A stretch of DNA of 64,000 bases from Nematopogon swammerdamellus. Its lineage: Eukaryota; Arthropoda; Insecta; Lepidoptera; Adelidae. The notes under the pieces were generated by a model. It had not been told where the DNA came from and searched no databases. It saw nothing but the letters and a program-made list of their open reading frames with translations. This document shows, one piece after another, positions 1-10,593 of this stretch (position 1 is its first letter; every line of letters starts with the position of its first letter). A program made the translations under genes and the position numbers. The stretch is taken from assembly GCA_946902875.1 (NCBI GenBank), contig OX336342.1:13075523-13139522 (forward strand), written 5' to 3'.

Positions 1-300
1 ATCCGTATCCGCCACACCCACCGGACTCGCTGGGAACATCCATGTTGCTGACACCGAACTTCTGAGAACGATTCGTTTTTCGAAATCGTTCCTGTGTCGT
101 ACGGCGAAAGTTATGAAACGGTCTTCCGGTGAGTCAATACTACCAATAACCTGGGAATCTTCAAAAGGCGTGTTAATAAATTAGACGACGACCTTTTGTC
201 CGCCTTTGCGGACATGGCGCCTCTGTGAGCGTGGATTCGCGGGTGTTATTGGATGTGTCTAATCTTTCATTGCACTTTTGGGCACAGCCAGTAGTGCTGC
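1..300 (+). mobile_element. Degenerate LINE 3' end (CR1/Jockey-like fragment)
   Basis: Around 60-200 a short stretch translates to RTIRFSKSFLCRTAKV. This matches the conserved 'RT-R-F-x-x-SFL-x-x-TA-x-x-W' tail of a CR1/Jockey-type reverse transcriptase, and nearly the same string occurs on the - strand at 30648-30962. After that point the frame is lost: a frameshift or stop follows the lysine-valine, and downstream pieces can be read only by changing frame. I call it the broken C-terminal tail plus 3' UTR of a non-LTR retrotransposon cut by the window edge. It is not a functional gene. Confidence 0.5.
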
Positions 301-311
301 CGGGTAACTAT

Positions 312-599
312 AAAAAAAAACCGGCCAAGTGCGAGTCGGACTCGCGCACCGAGGTTTCCGCACCACAACCACACAAAAACCGTTGAAAAAACACGTTTCT
401 AGTATGGAATCCGCCTTTAATTTTTCACTTTTTCAATTGTTATATCCGCCAAAATAACACATATTCTGTGAAAATTTCAACCGGCTAGCTATTACGGTTC
501 CAAAGATACAGCCATCGGACGGACGGACGGACAGACAAACAGACGTTGTAGGCTTATTAATAGGCTTCCGTACGGAGTACGGAAACCTAAAAAAAAAGA
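312..599 (+). repeat. Dispersed repeat family D (ccggccaagtgcgag... cggaaaccta)
   Basis: The repeat begins after an A-run with 'ccggccaagtgcgagtcgga' and contains a (GGAC)n/(AGAC)n tract. It ends with an inverted 'ggcttccgta / tacggaaacc' motif followed by an A-run. The same layout recurs at 31912-32328 and 47951-48469, and in reverse, split, at 34961-35072 plus 38370-38612. I know this family as very abundant in moth and butterfly genomes. It has no coding capacity, and I did not assign it to a superfamily. Confidence 0.7.
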
Positions 600-1150
600 A
601 ACCCGTTCGACTGTGACCGTCGCGATAGACCGACTAATACGAGAAATATTTTAGTATATTCTGACTAACGGCACCCTGTGTGGATCCTATTGCTGCCGTA
701 TGTTGCGATCACACCGTGACTGCCTAGTTCCCTAGTTCCCAATGCGCCTGTCTCGTCGACGCGGCGGGAGACAGTCTCTATGCCACGGCGGCGTACTCTC
801 GGTAGTAGGTGTTGTGTTGTGGAGTTGGGACCCTAGCTCGAAGTTCATAATATACTCTACTTGAGTGCTGCTCGTTCAATTACCGCTATGAAAGTAGTTT
901 ACTTGTACGAATATAAATATCCAGATGTAATTTCACTTGTGTTCCGTCGGACTAAAGACTATGATACATATTATAATCATATACAGGAAAGCTTGTTCTT
1001 GAGTCAATTGAAAAAAAAAAACATAACAAAACAAGGAAAGCTATTAGGGCGTTGAATATCTAATTTCGTTCATGATAATACTTCAGACCTGCAAATTAGA
1101 TCTACTTTCTTTGACAGTTTTACTCAAGTGTAATTCTGAAAGTTTTATGT
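600..1150. other. No recognisable feature
   Basis: Short reading frames only (64 codons at most). I see no similarity to known proteins, no TIRs and no tandem structure in this stretch. Confidence 0.5.
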
Positions 1151-1151
1151 G

Positions 1152-1345
1152 TTATAGAAAGCACGACATGTGCCGCCGAGCCACCTATACGGTGTCTAAC
1201 GACGCCCATGGACATATGGTCGCGCGCGTTGATTGCGAATGCTTTGCCGGCTAACAGGTGTCCATTCATGCCTTTCTTGAAGGACCCGAGATTGTACTTG
1301 GGGGGAAATATGTGGGCGGGTCGAGCGTTCCAGAGGTTACCAAGT
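1152..1345 (-). repeat. SINE-like family B copy
   Basis: Family B is recognised from 'gtgtctaacgacgcccatgg', 'tgccggc(c)t(g)acagg' and 'gtacttggggggaaatat'. Copies share this order at 15760-15870, 19855-20070, 22225-22326 continuing at 22809-22930, 45507-45675 and 56185-56260, with a partial copy at 3195-3322. Most copies start with a T-run next to 'tatagaaa/tatggata', so the element probably lies on the - strand with an A-rich 3' tail. No protein is encoded. The family assignment comes only from comparing the copies in this window. Confidence 0.6.
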
Positions 1346-1399
1346 TCAAAAGTGATCTAGTCGAAGCGTTTAATAGATTTACTGATAGTAGAAGTTAAA

Positions 1400-2245
1400 T
1401 GTTAGGTTTCACTGCGTTCATAGCCTTTTTAGATGCAGCGCGACGTGCATTTCACAATGAGGTGTAAATGCAGTAGGCGAGGTCTCGGAGGGCGGGCGGG
1501 AAATGCATGTATCGATGACGTCACACGTCAATGAACGGGGAAAGCTTTCTGTTGTACCTTCCTCTATAGCTATTTCCGTCGAGCGCAGCCGCCGCCGCTG
1601 CTGGCGCCATCTCGCGGCGCAATATCGATAAATATTTTATGTAACAAGCTTTCAAGTTGGATGGTTATTCAGTTTTAGGTTTTAAAGTGTTCACAGCTTG
1701 TATGCACCACCTACTTAGTCGGTTATAAATGTTGTAAGACTGGAAATATGTCGCTTTTATCATTTACATGACTGAATGTATTTATTGTTTTATTATAATA
1801 TTAAAAGTATGTACTAATTTAGTTTGTATCATTATCCTACGGCGAAGATAATATTAATTTTATTAGGTTATGATTTTGGCAGTATTATCTTATGAATATT
1901 TTAAACACATTACATTTGTAAATGTTTTAGAGTCTATTGTTACCTTCCCTGTATATGTTATTTATAAGTATGTATGTTTATATATCATATATATTGTATA
2001 TATATATATGTATAGTCTTCCATTTATTTGTATTTGTGTTTTATTATCTCTTTAAATTATATGTTATGTTATTTGATTATTTGTTAAGTTATATGATTTT
2101 ATCATCATTCATTTATTTCTTCTCTGCCACTGCACACTTTTTCATAATAACAAAGGTTGGCTGGGAGAGAACGCCTACGGCGTTAAGCCGTACCTTTTGC
2201 AAAAAATGTTTTCAAGTGCAATAAATATATTTTGATTTAATTTGA
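1400..2245 (+). mobile_element. AT-rich stretch ending in a LINE-like 3' tail
   Basis: The last ~110 bases contain 'ggttggctgggagagaacgc', a GC-rich arm 'ctacggcgttaagccgta' and then 'gtgcaataaatat'. This order resembles the 3' UTRs of lepidopteran CR1/Jockey-like LINEs; a related tail occurs at about 31200-31355. The upstream AT-rich part has no coding similarity that I recognise, so only the tail call is supported. Confidence 0.4.
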
Positions 2246-3194
2246 TTTGTATGTCCACATTATATATAGATATCCTTTGTAACTTTTTTATTTTGTTTGT
2301 TCTGTTTTATTGGCATGCCAATTTAGCCCTTCTCTGTTATTGTTTAGTTGCTACACGCTGTTGTACTTTTAAAAATAACTAATATCTCACGGGGTCTCGG
2401 CGCTTATTTAATTGTTCTAGTATATTTTGAAATGTTCTTGAGATCCCATGGACTAAAAATGATGTAAGAAGTTTACAGGTTTCTGATACTCAGTTGTTAT
2501 GCACATTTGCACATCATTAGTCGGTGCGCACTGACAAAATATACATTGAATCTGCAAATGGAGACCTATGTCGTGTTTATGCTATTCCATATTCTCCATT
2601 CGATATTGTACAATACTTGTATTCATGAATTCTATTTGTAATTACGTGTAATAAATAAATCAATAAAATAAAATAAAAATAAAATCATGCAAAAATATGG
2701 ACCGAAGCCAGAGCCCTAATTTTCACGAGTTGACCATTATCTTAAATGGAATCTCAGCAGCTGGTCTCATTTTAAAGGAACACTATCTATCTCTCTTTTC
2801 ATTTCTCCTTAGAAGACGATTTGCGCGAGGAAATTACATTTTATTTGTTCTGTAGACAAAAGATTTATCTTACTTACTTATACACATTATTTAATAATAA
2901 CGTTTCAGGACCATCTTTTTCAATTATCTCTCGCGATTCTTTACATCGAGAGGCAAATTAAATTTTATAAGGCCCTCGATGCCTCGAGCGGAATTTATGT
3001 ATACCGGCGTCTACCTACGAGTCAGTATGTTGGTACATTATGTATATGCCTACCTAGTCTGCGTGCCCTGCGCGCGAGCTCGTGAACACTGGTGCAGTAG
3101 GAGGGGTGTGGGAGGATAGAAGGGCGGCAGGGGAGCGCCAGGTTTACAGGGCGAGGGGGGCGCGAGCGACTGAACGACATTCGCTGCCGTCTCT
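2246..3194. other. AT-rich spacer, nothing recognised
   Basis: Low-complexity AT-rich DNA with an A/T-rich (aataaa)n-like patch near 2650-2690. I see no gene, TIR pair or tandem array. Confidence 0.4.
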
Positions 3195-3322
3195 GTATGC
3201 GCGGGTGTAATCTTAACCGGGGGTTGCGAATGCCACGCCGTCTTTACAGGCCCTCTTGAAGAACCCGAGACTGTACTTGGGGTGAAATATATGGGCAGAG
3301 AGAGCGTTTCAAAGTTCATCAG
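3195..3322 (-). repeat. SINE-like family B fragment
   Basis: It retains 'gggttgcgaatgccacgccg', 'aagaacccgagactgtactt' and 'gggcagagagagcg' in the family B order. The T-rich end seen at 15760 and 22225 is missing. The 102-codon minus-strand frame that crosses it is treated as incidental. Confidence 0.5.
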
Positions 3323-5880
3323 ATCTATGGCGATCTGAATGGAAAGATCTGCGTACACAACTATCTAGGTACGCAACCGCGGTAATTCCAGCGTATAGGG
3401 ATGCAATCCCTGCCCAATGCGCGTTGTGTGGAGGTGGAATGGGGACGGCGCGGCGCGGCGGAGGAATCGTGTCATACAACTTCTCTGAGTACTCGCCGTG
3501 GAATAAGCGATAGGGCACACTCAGGGAGAATTACTCAACACACACTGAGTAATTCTCGACTAATAAGTGAACATAGAATCGACGGCGGCGGCGCGTCGTG
3601 AGTGGGTCGTTACAAATTTCTGCTTTATTAGTTAGGTTGTTAAGACTACAATGTCTGAGGATGGGAAATATTCTTAAAATAATAACAATAAATACTTTGA
3701 GTTGACTTGACATACATTCTTCGAAAATCCGAAAAAAAATTATGCCTTCACTCATTGACTGTCGAAGATTTGTTCATTGTGGGACTCTAAATTGTTCTTC
3801 TGCAAATATTTTAATTTTAATTTTTTTATTTTAATTTTCAGTATACATACGTAATATTGGAAACAAAACCTAGAACCTCCACTTCACTGCGAGCGGTGCA
3901 CCTACCTGGTGTTACCAAATAATTACTTACTAATCAAAAATGGTTACTTTTATTTGGTAAACCCCATCACGATGTCTTCCACCAACCTAATTCTTCCAAA
4001 GTCTCCTGACGCCGAGCCAAGCGATCTCCCAGAACTTTATTGGCTCATCGTCAATAAGTATGCCACTTATCAGAAAATTGCTTGAATAAATTCAACATTT
4101 AAAATTCCATCAAACAGCCGTAAAAAGGCCACAGTGTCAAATGAACCAATAAAAATCCTTCCTAACTCAGGGCCGAGACGAGATTCACGGGCGCGCCGTG
4201 ACAAGGCCTCCCCCCTCCGTCCGATCGCAAGCGTTCCCGTCCACCCCGCCGCCTCACCTCACTGAGGCTCAGTCAGGAAGGTCCCGGAATTCCCCCGGCA
4301 CCTGCTCAAATTTCTGCTTCCCCGTACAGGGCAACGGTTTCAGAGCTCTACATTGTGTATCGGTTTTCGGAAATTGATTGGGCCAAGTAATGAAAATTGA
4401 TTACCGTCGCCGTGATGCGGAATCGAGCGGCGCGGCGCGGCGCCAGACAAACTTTGTGTTTAAGTAGACATTGTGCTGGTAATTTTGGAAACTTCCGACG
4501 AAAACAGGGCGCCTGAAAGTTGTACATGGAGCTCTCACGTTCGTAACGAATTCCAGGTGTTTCAACTCTTTCTGTATTCATAATTTACTTTGAGAATTCG
4601 CTGTTTGTCGAAATAACTCATAATAAGTGTCGACGTTCAAAACTTACAGCATGTCGATCACGAAATTATTTCGCCAGTTTCATGATGGCCCGAACGAAAA
4701 ATATTGTATGAGAAAAGATGCTAGTGCCATTAGCGAGCGATTACGTAGGTTGCCGTACGCGCTGAATGTATGTAAGTACATATGTACGTACCTATCTTTT
4801 TATTTTACTCAACAATCCCAGCTTTTTATTTCTGGAAAACCTGGATGGATGCGGATGACTACTTACCTACATCGTTAATTTCATTCACAATGAGCTCGGC
4901 TCCGCTCGGAATATTTTCGCTACTGTGCGACCCGCTGATGAGATAGGGTAATGGTTTACATAAATATCGTCGTATATAATGTCGATAAGTAACAGAAGTA
5001 AAACTGAGCGTCTGGCGTGCGCCATGTCGCGTTTCCCATAAAAAACTATTAAATATGCATCATGTTTTGAGGTTTGGTTTGGTGTCCGGCATTGAACCTG
5101 AAAAATGATGGCAAGCCTATATTACGACACTAAAATCGATCAAATTATAATTATCTCTTTCGAGCCATTATGGAACGGGTGAACAACTCGTGATCGATCG
5201 ACGACGTGCAGCTCTTTATATACAAGTAATACAATTTCATAAACATAAACACTTTAGGTATCATATTCACATGCACAGTATTGCTTATGAATTTTTGCTA
5301 TTTTGAATTATTTTCAGATTCATGTATTCTGTAAACGTAATATTTTTTAATGATTTAAATTAACTTCATAAAAGAAATTGAATCCCGAAGCTACGAGTAC
5401 AAGTTAATCTGAAGGGAACATATCGTTATTTTATACAAAAGATCTTGTAGGTAATTTATCTATTAAACGTTCACACAAAGCATAATATATTCTCATAATA
5501 TCTAACTCTTTTCAAGATGAAGAAAATTCAGGAGCCCATCAGCAGACCTCGGCACTGTATTCCGGCAGCTTCTCGCTGGATCAATGCGGCGACGACGACG
5601 ACGGCGGCGCGGCGGCGGAGGCGCGGGGCGGCGAGCGGTGTCGTTAGTGCGCTAAGTCGTTTGACGCTGCCCCTGATTAATATCGACAATAAATCCGGGT
5701 GTAACGTTCTGAATATTCTGCACAGAGGCGCAACAAACACACCACCGTGCCATTCTAGCCACCCCATACGTCTTCACTTCGTACAGATGATAATTGATAA
5801 GTTGATAACACATAGTATACACCACACGAATGTATACACACGCACAAGATAACACACGAACGGGACAAACAAAAATGATG
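3323..5880. other. Unassigned upstream DNA
   Basis: No protein similarity and no convincing TIRs or tandem repeats. A trinucleotide-rich GC patch (cgacgacg, cggcggcg) lies at about 5590-5640 within otherwise AT-rich sequence. The short frames crossing it on both strands look compositional. Confidence 0.4.
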
Positions 5881-5884
5881 ACGA

Positions 5885-6225
5885 ACTGTATTGAATCCTT
5901 CCTTATCCTTCCTTCCTTATCCTTCCTTCCTTACCTATAATAAAATCGAACGTCTGCTTTCTGTCTGAGTATCTGAGTGTCTGTCTGTCCGCTTATAACT
6001 CGAGAACCACTGAACCGATTTTAATAAAACAAAATTCTACGGATAGCTTGATTCTTCCCATCAACTATAGGCTACTTACTATCACGCTAAATAGCTTATG
6101 AGGTTAGCAGTGAAGTGAAATATGAGAGCGGGCGGAGCCGCGGGCACAGCTTGTGTGCAATAAAATGTTGTTAATGTTATGTTTTCTTTGTGGCCAAATA
6201 AACATCTGAATCTGAATCTGAAATA
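5885..6225 (+). repeat. (CCTT)n tract plus degenerate transposon tail
   Basis: A ccttccttat simple repeat at 5897-5935 is followed by 'actgaaccgatttt', 'gcggagccgcgggcacagct' and a tail 'aaataaacatctgaatctga'. These motifs are typical of lepidopteran LINE/Helitron debris, although I cannot assign a clade. There is no coding potential. Confidence 0.45.
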
Positions 6226-6288
6226 CGAATAGGTTGAGCCATCACATATAGTTTGTTAAAAATATGTATCTCTACTTATACATGCTCA

Positions 6289-7587
6289 CTGGAAATTCGA
6301 TCTATTCCTTGAAAGGAGTTATACTAGAGGTTATTTGGTAAAATTTAAGTCCCATCAACTGGGGGTTAGAAATGAGCGGTTTCCGAGATATTGGGTTTTA
6401 AGATTTTTTTTAATTTCTGACTTGTAATCGAAAAAAAAAGTTGTAAAAAAATATCCTTATTTTTTGGCACTCCATTTATATTTTTCTGAAAGCTGGTACA
6501 AGATGATTTGGAGGCTACCAATCATTTAAGGTCTTAAATGAAAATTTATTTTTATTTTTATGTAAATTTCGAATTAAATTTTTTTTGACGTGATGACGTC
6601 ACGTCTTATAAATTGATGAACACCGGCTGCACGCCCGAAAAAGTGTCACGTTCCATCTGAACCTGTGTGTGCAAGCGAGAGCGCGTAACAAGCGATAGAG
6701 AGGCATATAAGGAGAGTAGGAAATACAAAATATATCCTGTCCCTGCCACCAATATTGTGTGACCGACCAGACGTCTTAACCACCCGGCTAAATCGATCAT
6801 GTACTAGCGAAGCGAATTCGATCAACAGTAGGTGAAGATTTCATGGCGTTGAGTCTTTTGGAGCGACATCTAGCGTCAATAGTAAATGAAATACTTCAGC
6901 GGTAGTTTACTTGATTCGCAGTTAGGTAGGTGTTGCAACGTTGTAGTATGCGCTTTGATATGTAGATGGCGTTATGTAGGATTATTGATAAAGTAGGTAG
7001 ATTTAATTATGTGTTATTTAAAAATTTACAAATTTAAAGTTTATATTGATAATTAATACTTAATTAATAATATTATTAGTTTTTAAAGTACTCACATTTG
7101 CGATTTAAGAATTAAACTTCTAAGCACGATAAAGTATTATAAACTGATTTTGTATCTGACTTCGCACTTTATATTATTTTGCTAATAGTTTTTATTTTAG
7201 TTCGTATTACTTTGAAATAACACTTTCACTTACTGTTTTAATAACAGGCATTATGTTTATCACGTTTATTTTCACTTTTATAGACGTTTTGTAATTAATT
7301 TTTTGAATTATTCGACTGCTTATTAATTTGACTAACTGACTGTCTGTCTGTCTGACGTAGATTCAGTCCGAAGTCGCATTGCCTCAATTTCTTCTGCCCT
7401 GGTACTTTAGAACCGTTCCCAGTAGTCTTACCACTTTATGACGTTATCACGTAAAACTATCGTCGGTAAACCGACTTTACAGACAACCAATTTTTTTTTC
7501 TTGTAATAAAAAACCAGTTGATTAGGGTTAAATTGTTCCAAATAACCTCTAGTATAACCCCTTTCAAGGAATAGATCCAATTTCCAG
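6289..7587. mobile_element. Non-autonomous TIR DNA transposon, about 1.3 kb
   Basis: The left end (6289-6362) and the right end (7514-7587) are inverted copies of about 74 bp. They start CTGGAAATT and continue GATCTATTCCTTGAAAGG, then ACTAGAGGTTATTTGG, with a few mismatches. The flanks give only a possible 3-bp TCA duplication, so the superfamily is uncertain. There is no transposase; the longest frames are about 64 codons. Internal blocks (about 6583-6710 and 7433-7495) recur at 39408-39740, so this copy either contains or shares ends with a second family. Confidence 0.7.
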
Positions 7588-9060
7588 TCATCCTGTATAG
7601 AAACAAACTGCTACCTAAAAATAAATTGATAAAAATTTACTTACATAAAAAAAAAAAATGCCCGACTAACAAAAATAATTTCACCATTTACCCACCACAA
7701 TACAAGAGTGGTTGTTCAGTACGAATGTTTTTTTTTTCATTAGGTAACAAGTTCGTTGCGAAACTTGCTTACATGCTATAAATGTGAACTAAGTGCTGGC
7801 TTACTTACAAATTGTAAATACCTACTCCATCTCACCTTGTTATATATAACGGTACGAAGCATATTTATTTATTTATATTTTATTTATTCTATATTTTATT
7901 CATATTGCCTTTTTTACAGCTGTCAAATAGGATATTCTGGAGGCTGGGCTTAAAATCAGCGATGCTGGGTCGTCTCGGCTCAGTGTCATATGCTGCGCCC
8001 AGACCCTATTTTTCATAGTTTTAGGTATATTATTTATTAGGTACAACTGTCATGTGTATGTTGCAAACTTAAGAAAAATAAATAAACATTTCATTTCATT
8101 TCATCAATGACCGCCAACAGCTGCGACTTGTTCCGCCACTGTACGCACAAATCACTGACTGAAGAAACTGAAATGTCTCTGTAACGCGTTTCCTCGCTCT
8201 AATAATAAGCGCGTCAGCGGATGAGCTAGCGCCTACCAAATTAACGTCATTTGACGGGCTGTGAGCATTAATGAGACATTTTGTAATGTATGCGTCTTTA
8301 ACTACAAGTATGGGGAGGAATTTATTTGACACGACGAGCGCTGTAATTAAGCTCGGTAGTAAAATTTTGTATTTTATCTATTATAATTATAATGTTTTGG
8401 ATAAAACAGTATAATAATTTAGTGCCTATCATAAAAATCTACGGCAGCATCAAGATAGTTTTTTCTTTTTCAATCGAATTTATTTGGCATGTCGGACAGA
8501 GTTTCGATGTATGTAATATCTTAGTTAGACTATATTAAGGTGTTCTAGAAAAGTGTCTTAATAAATAGATAAGTAATAGTTTTGAATTTCCAGAGAACAT
8601 TTTGTACTCTACCTTAAAAAAATTACACTTGGATTTTTGTAAAAACAGCCGCCACGGGTGGTAGTGTCCGAAATTCCAATGGAAGATCAGACCATCCAAT
8701 AACACCACTCTTCGATAAAGCAGTTCAGGGAGTCGCCATGCCAGCTACAAACATTCCGTCGTTTAATTTATTGACACGCCTTCATATATTCACGACACAC
8801 ATACGTTCATATCTATGCATAAGATTTGAATACTAAAAGGAGCTCAGAAGGTTTGCAAAATGATTAGGGGGAAAGTGCTCATCGAAGTGTCTATGGACCA
8901 AAGGGAACATTGCCTTTTCCTTGTGAGCCGTCATCCACCCAGCCAGTCAAACTATAGATTTTTGTAACGTATTTTTTTATCTGTGTTATTGCTTGTACGT
9001 ACACCTAAGTAAATGGATAAAAATGAAGAGCTTGATAGAGACGTGTTTTGTCGGCAGGTA
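7588..9060. other. Region upstream of the host gene
   Basis: A LINE-like tail with 'aaaaataaataaacatttca' followed by a (TTTCA)n run lies at about 7935-8100. The rest shows no recognisable gene or repeat. The DNA becomes markedly GC-rich from about 9060, leading into exon 1, which would fit a 5' UTR. I could not identify a TATA box or initiator with confidence. Confidence 0.4.
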
Positions 9061-9143
9061 GAGCGTGTGCGCGGAGTGGGTGCGCGGGTAGGATGCGGTT
9101 GGCGGCGGCGGCGGCGCGCGCGGCGGCCGGCGAGTGAGTCACC

Positions 9144-9213
9144 ATGAGGACGGCGCGGCTCGTGCTGACACTCACCAGTGTCATCTCCGTCACCTGCACG
9201 CAGGCCAAGATCG
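9144..9213 (+). CDS. Acid sphingomyelinase-like phosphodiesterase, exon 1 (signal peptide)
   Basis: First coding exon of the only host gene in the window. It reads MRTARLVLTLTSVISV followed by TCTQAKI and has the form of a secretory signal peptide: a basic start, a hydrophobic core and a likely cut near Ala/Thr-Cys-Thr. The ATG is preceded by CACC and by an in-frame TGA at 9135-9137, which fixes it as the start. The exon ends after the first base of a Gly codon at a 'gtcagt' donor and joins in frame to 38628. The family is the secreted or lysosomal metallophosphoesterases SMPD1 and SMPDL3A/B, which cleave sphingomyelin or related phosphodiesters (SMPDL3 enzymes also act on nucleotides). The 321 readable residues cover most of the catalytic domain, with perhaps 100-150 residues beyond the window. 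Intron 1 is 29.4 kb and full of mobile elements. Confidence 0.85.
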
Positions 9214-9695
9214 GTCAGTACATGCAGATCATTATAACTGGTTGGGTAGGGTTTAAGGGGGTTCGGGTTGCAATTTCACATTGAAAGATCAAATTAAGAA
9301 AACAATAAAAAATTACAAGACGAACGGCATTTTGTATGATTAAATTAGGAGCAGACTATGTAAATTACTGTACTCCGGGCACAACAAATATTATTTTGTT
9401 CAACAATGGTTATTGTTAACGAAAACTCCGTTCGGACGCGTAACTCACAAAAGGCGACGAGACAACACAACTATCGATGAAAATCTCAATTTATGGAAAT
9501 AAGCTTGCTTTTACAATATTCTTTATTTCTATGCTAACTCTTACATGTGGGTAAAGATGTTAAATACTTTTGTCAGGCGTACGAAGGACTTCAGGGTACG
9601 CTGCCCTGACTAAACAACAAATGAATTTGAACGAATGACGCCACCACCATTTATAGCTACGTACTGCGTTAGGGGGGATCGGGAGTACAATAGAC
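9214..9695. other. 5' end of intron 1
   Basis: Intronic DNA following the donor. No repeat or gene is recognised before the palindrome at 9696. Confidence 0.4.
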
Positions 9696-10122
9696 AAAAA
9701 CAGCTGTACAAAAAACTAGAAAATAATAAGGACACAAGCCTGGGCCTTCTTAAGATTTTACGTCTGGGTAAGAAATCGTGCAATACTAGCGTGCTGTCTT
9801 CTCATGTCGGATGCCAAAGGGCACATTGTGTCGCTGCGTCAGCGGAATAAGTAATAAATTGAGACTTTTAACAAACTAATATAAAAACGTGGGGCGCATG
9901 TTATTTATTACGCATATTATACGCCCCACGTTTTTATATTAGTCTGTTAAAAGTCTCAATTTATTACTTATTCCGCTGACGCAGCGACACAATGTGCCCT
10001 TTGGCATCCGACATGAGAAGACAGCACGCTAGTATTGCACGATTTCTTACCCAGACGTAAAATCTTAAGAAGGCCCAGGCTTGTGTCCTTATTATTTTCT
10101 AGTTTTTTGTACAGCTGTTTTT
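9696..10122. repeat. Near-perfect long inverted repeat (201-bp arms, 25-bp spacer)
   Basis: The left arm 9696-9896 and the right arm 9922-10122 are reverse complements over 201 bases. I noticed one mismatch in the part checked by eye (aacaaactaat against aacagactaat). The spacer 9897-9921 is AT-rich. Transcribed from either strand, the RNA would fold into a hairpin of about 200 bp. It sits 170 bp downstream (in + coordinates) of the stop of a Helitron helicase relic on the - strand, so it could be part of that element's 3' region. Its arms encode nothing I recognise. Confidence 0.9.
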
Positions 10123-10293
10123 TTTTCTAATTTTTTATTTTTAATAAAACCGTTTAACTTAAAAGTTTTTTTACCAATTTTTTTATTTACTCGTTTTTAG
10201 TTTGATTTTTGGCTCGTATAATTCATTACGTAAACTCGTCATCCTTTCCAACTCTCTCATTGCATCTTTGTTACTCGGTTTCTTACCTGTCAA

Positions 10294-10592
10294 TTACTCA
10301 CAATCAAGCTCCTCAATACATAACCCTTCTAAAGACTTTACGCGACTCAATGCAACATACGCTTGACCCTCCTCAAATAGTCTGGAGCCCAAATACACGA
10401 CAGCACGGTCAACAGTACTGCCCTGCATTTTATGGACAGTGGAGGCCCATGACAAAATTATCGGTAACATCCGTCTCTCAGCTGTTCCATAATTAAACTA
10501 TGCTGGAAACTGTATGGCTTTAGGATGGATAAGGTGTCCGCCGTCTCTTTCAAAATCAATTTGAACAGATGGTATGTCTGTTTCATACTTTT
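10294..10592 (-). pseudogene. Helitron PIF1-type helicase C-terminal fragment
   Basis: The minus strand translates to YETDIPSVQIDFERDGGHLI, an in-frame TAG, then [20 protein letters not shown] and [14 protein letters not shown] before the stop at 10294. 'SWA-x-T-x-HK-x-QG' and 'YVALSRV-x-SL-x-GL' are the C-terminal helicase motifs of Helitron Rep/Hel proteins. Only about 95 codons remain, with one nonsense codon, and the upstream part is replaced by the 130-bp satellite beginning at 10594. It is therefore a relic with no activity expected. Helitron ends (5' TC, 3' hairpin-CTRR) were not identified. Confidence 0.85.
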
Positions 10593-10593
10593 G

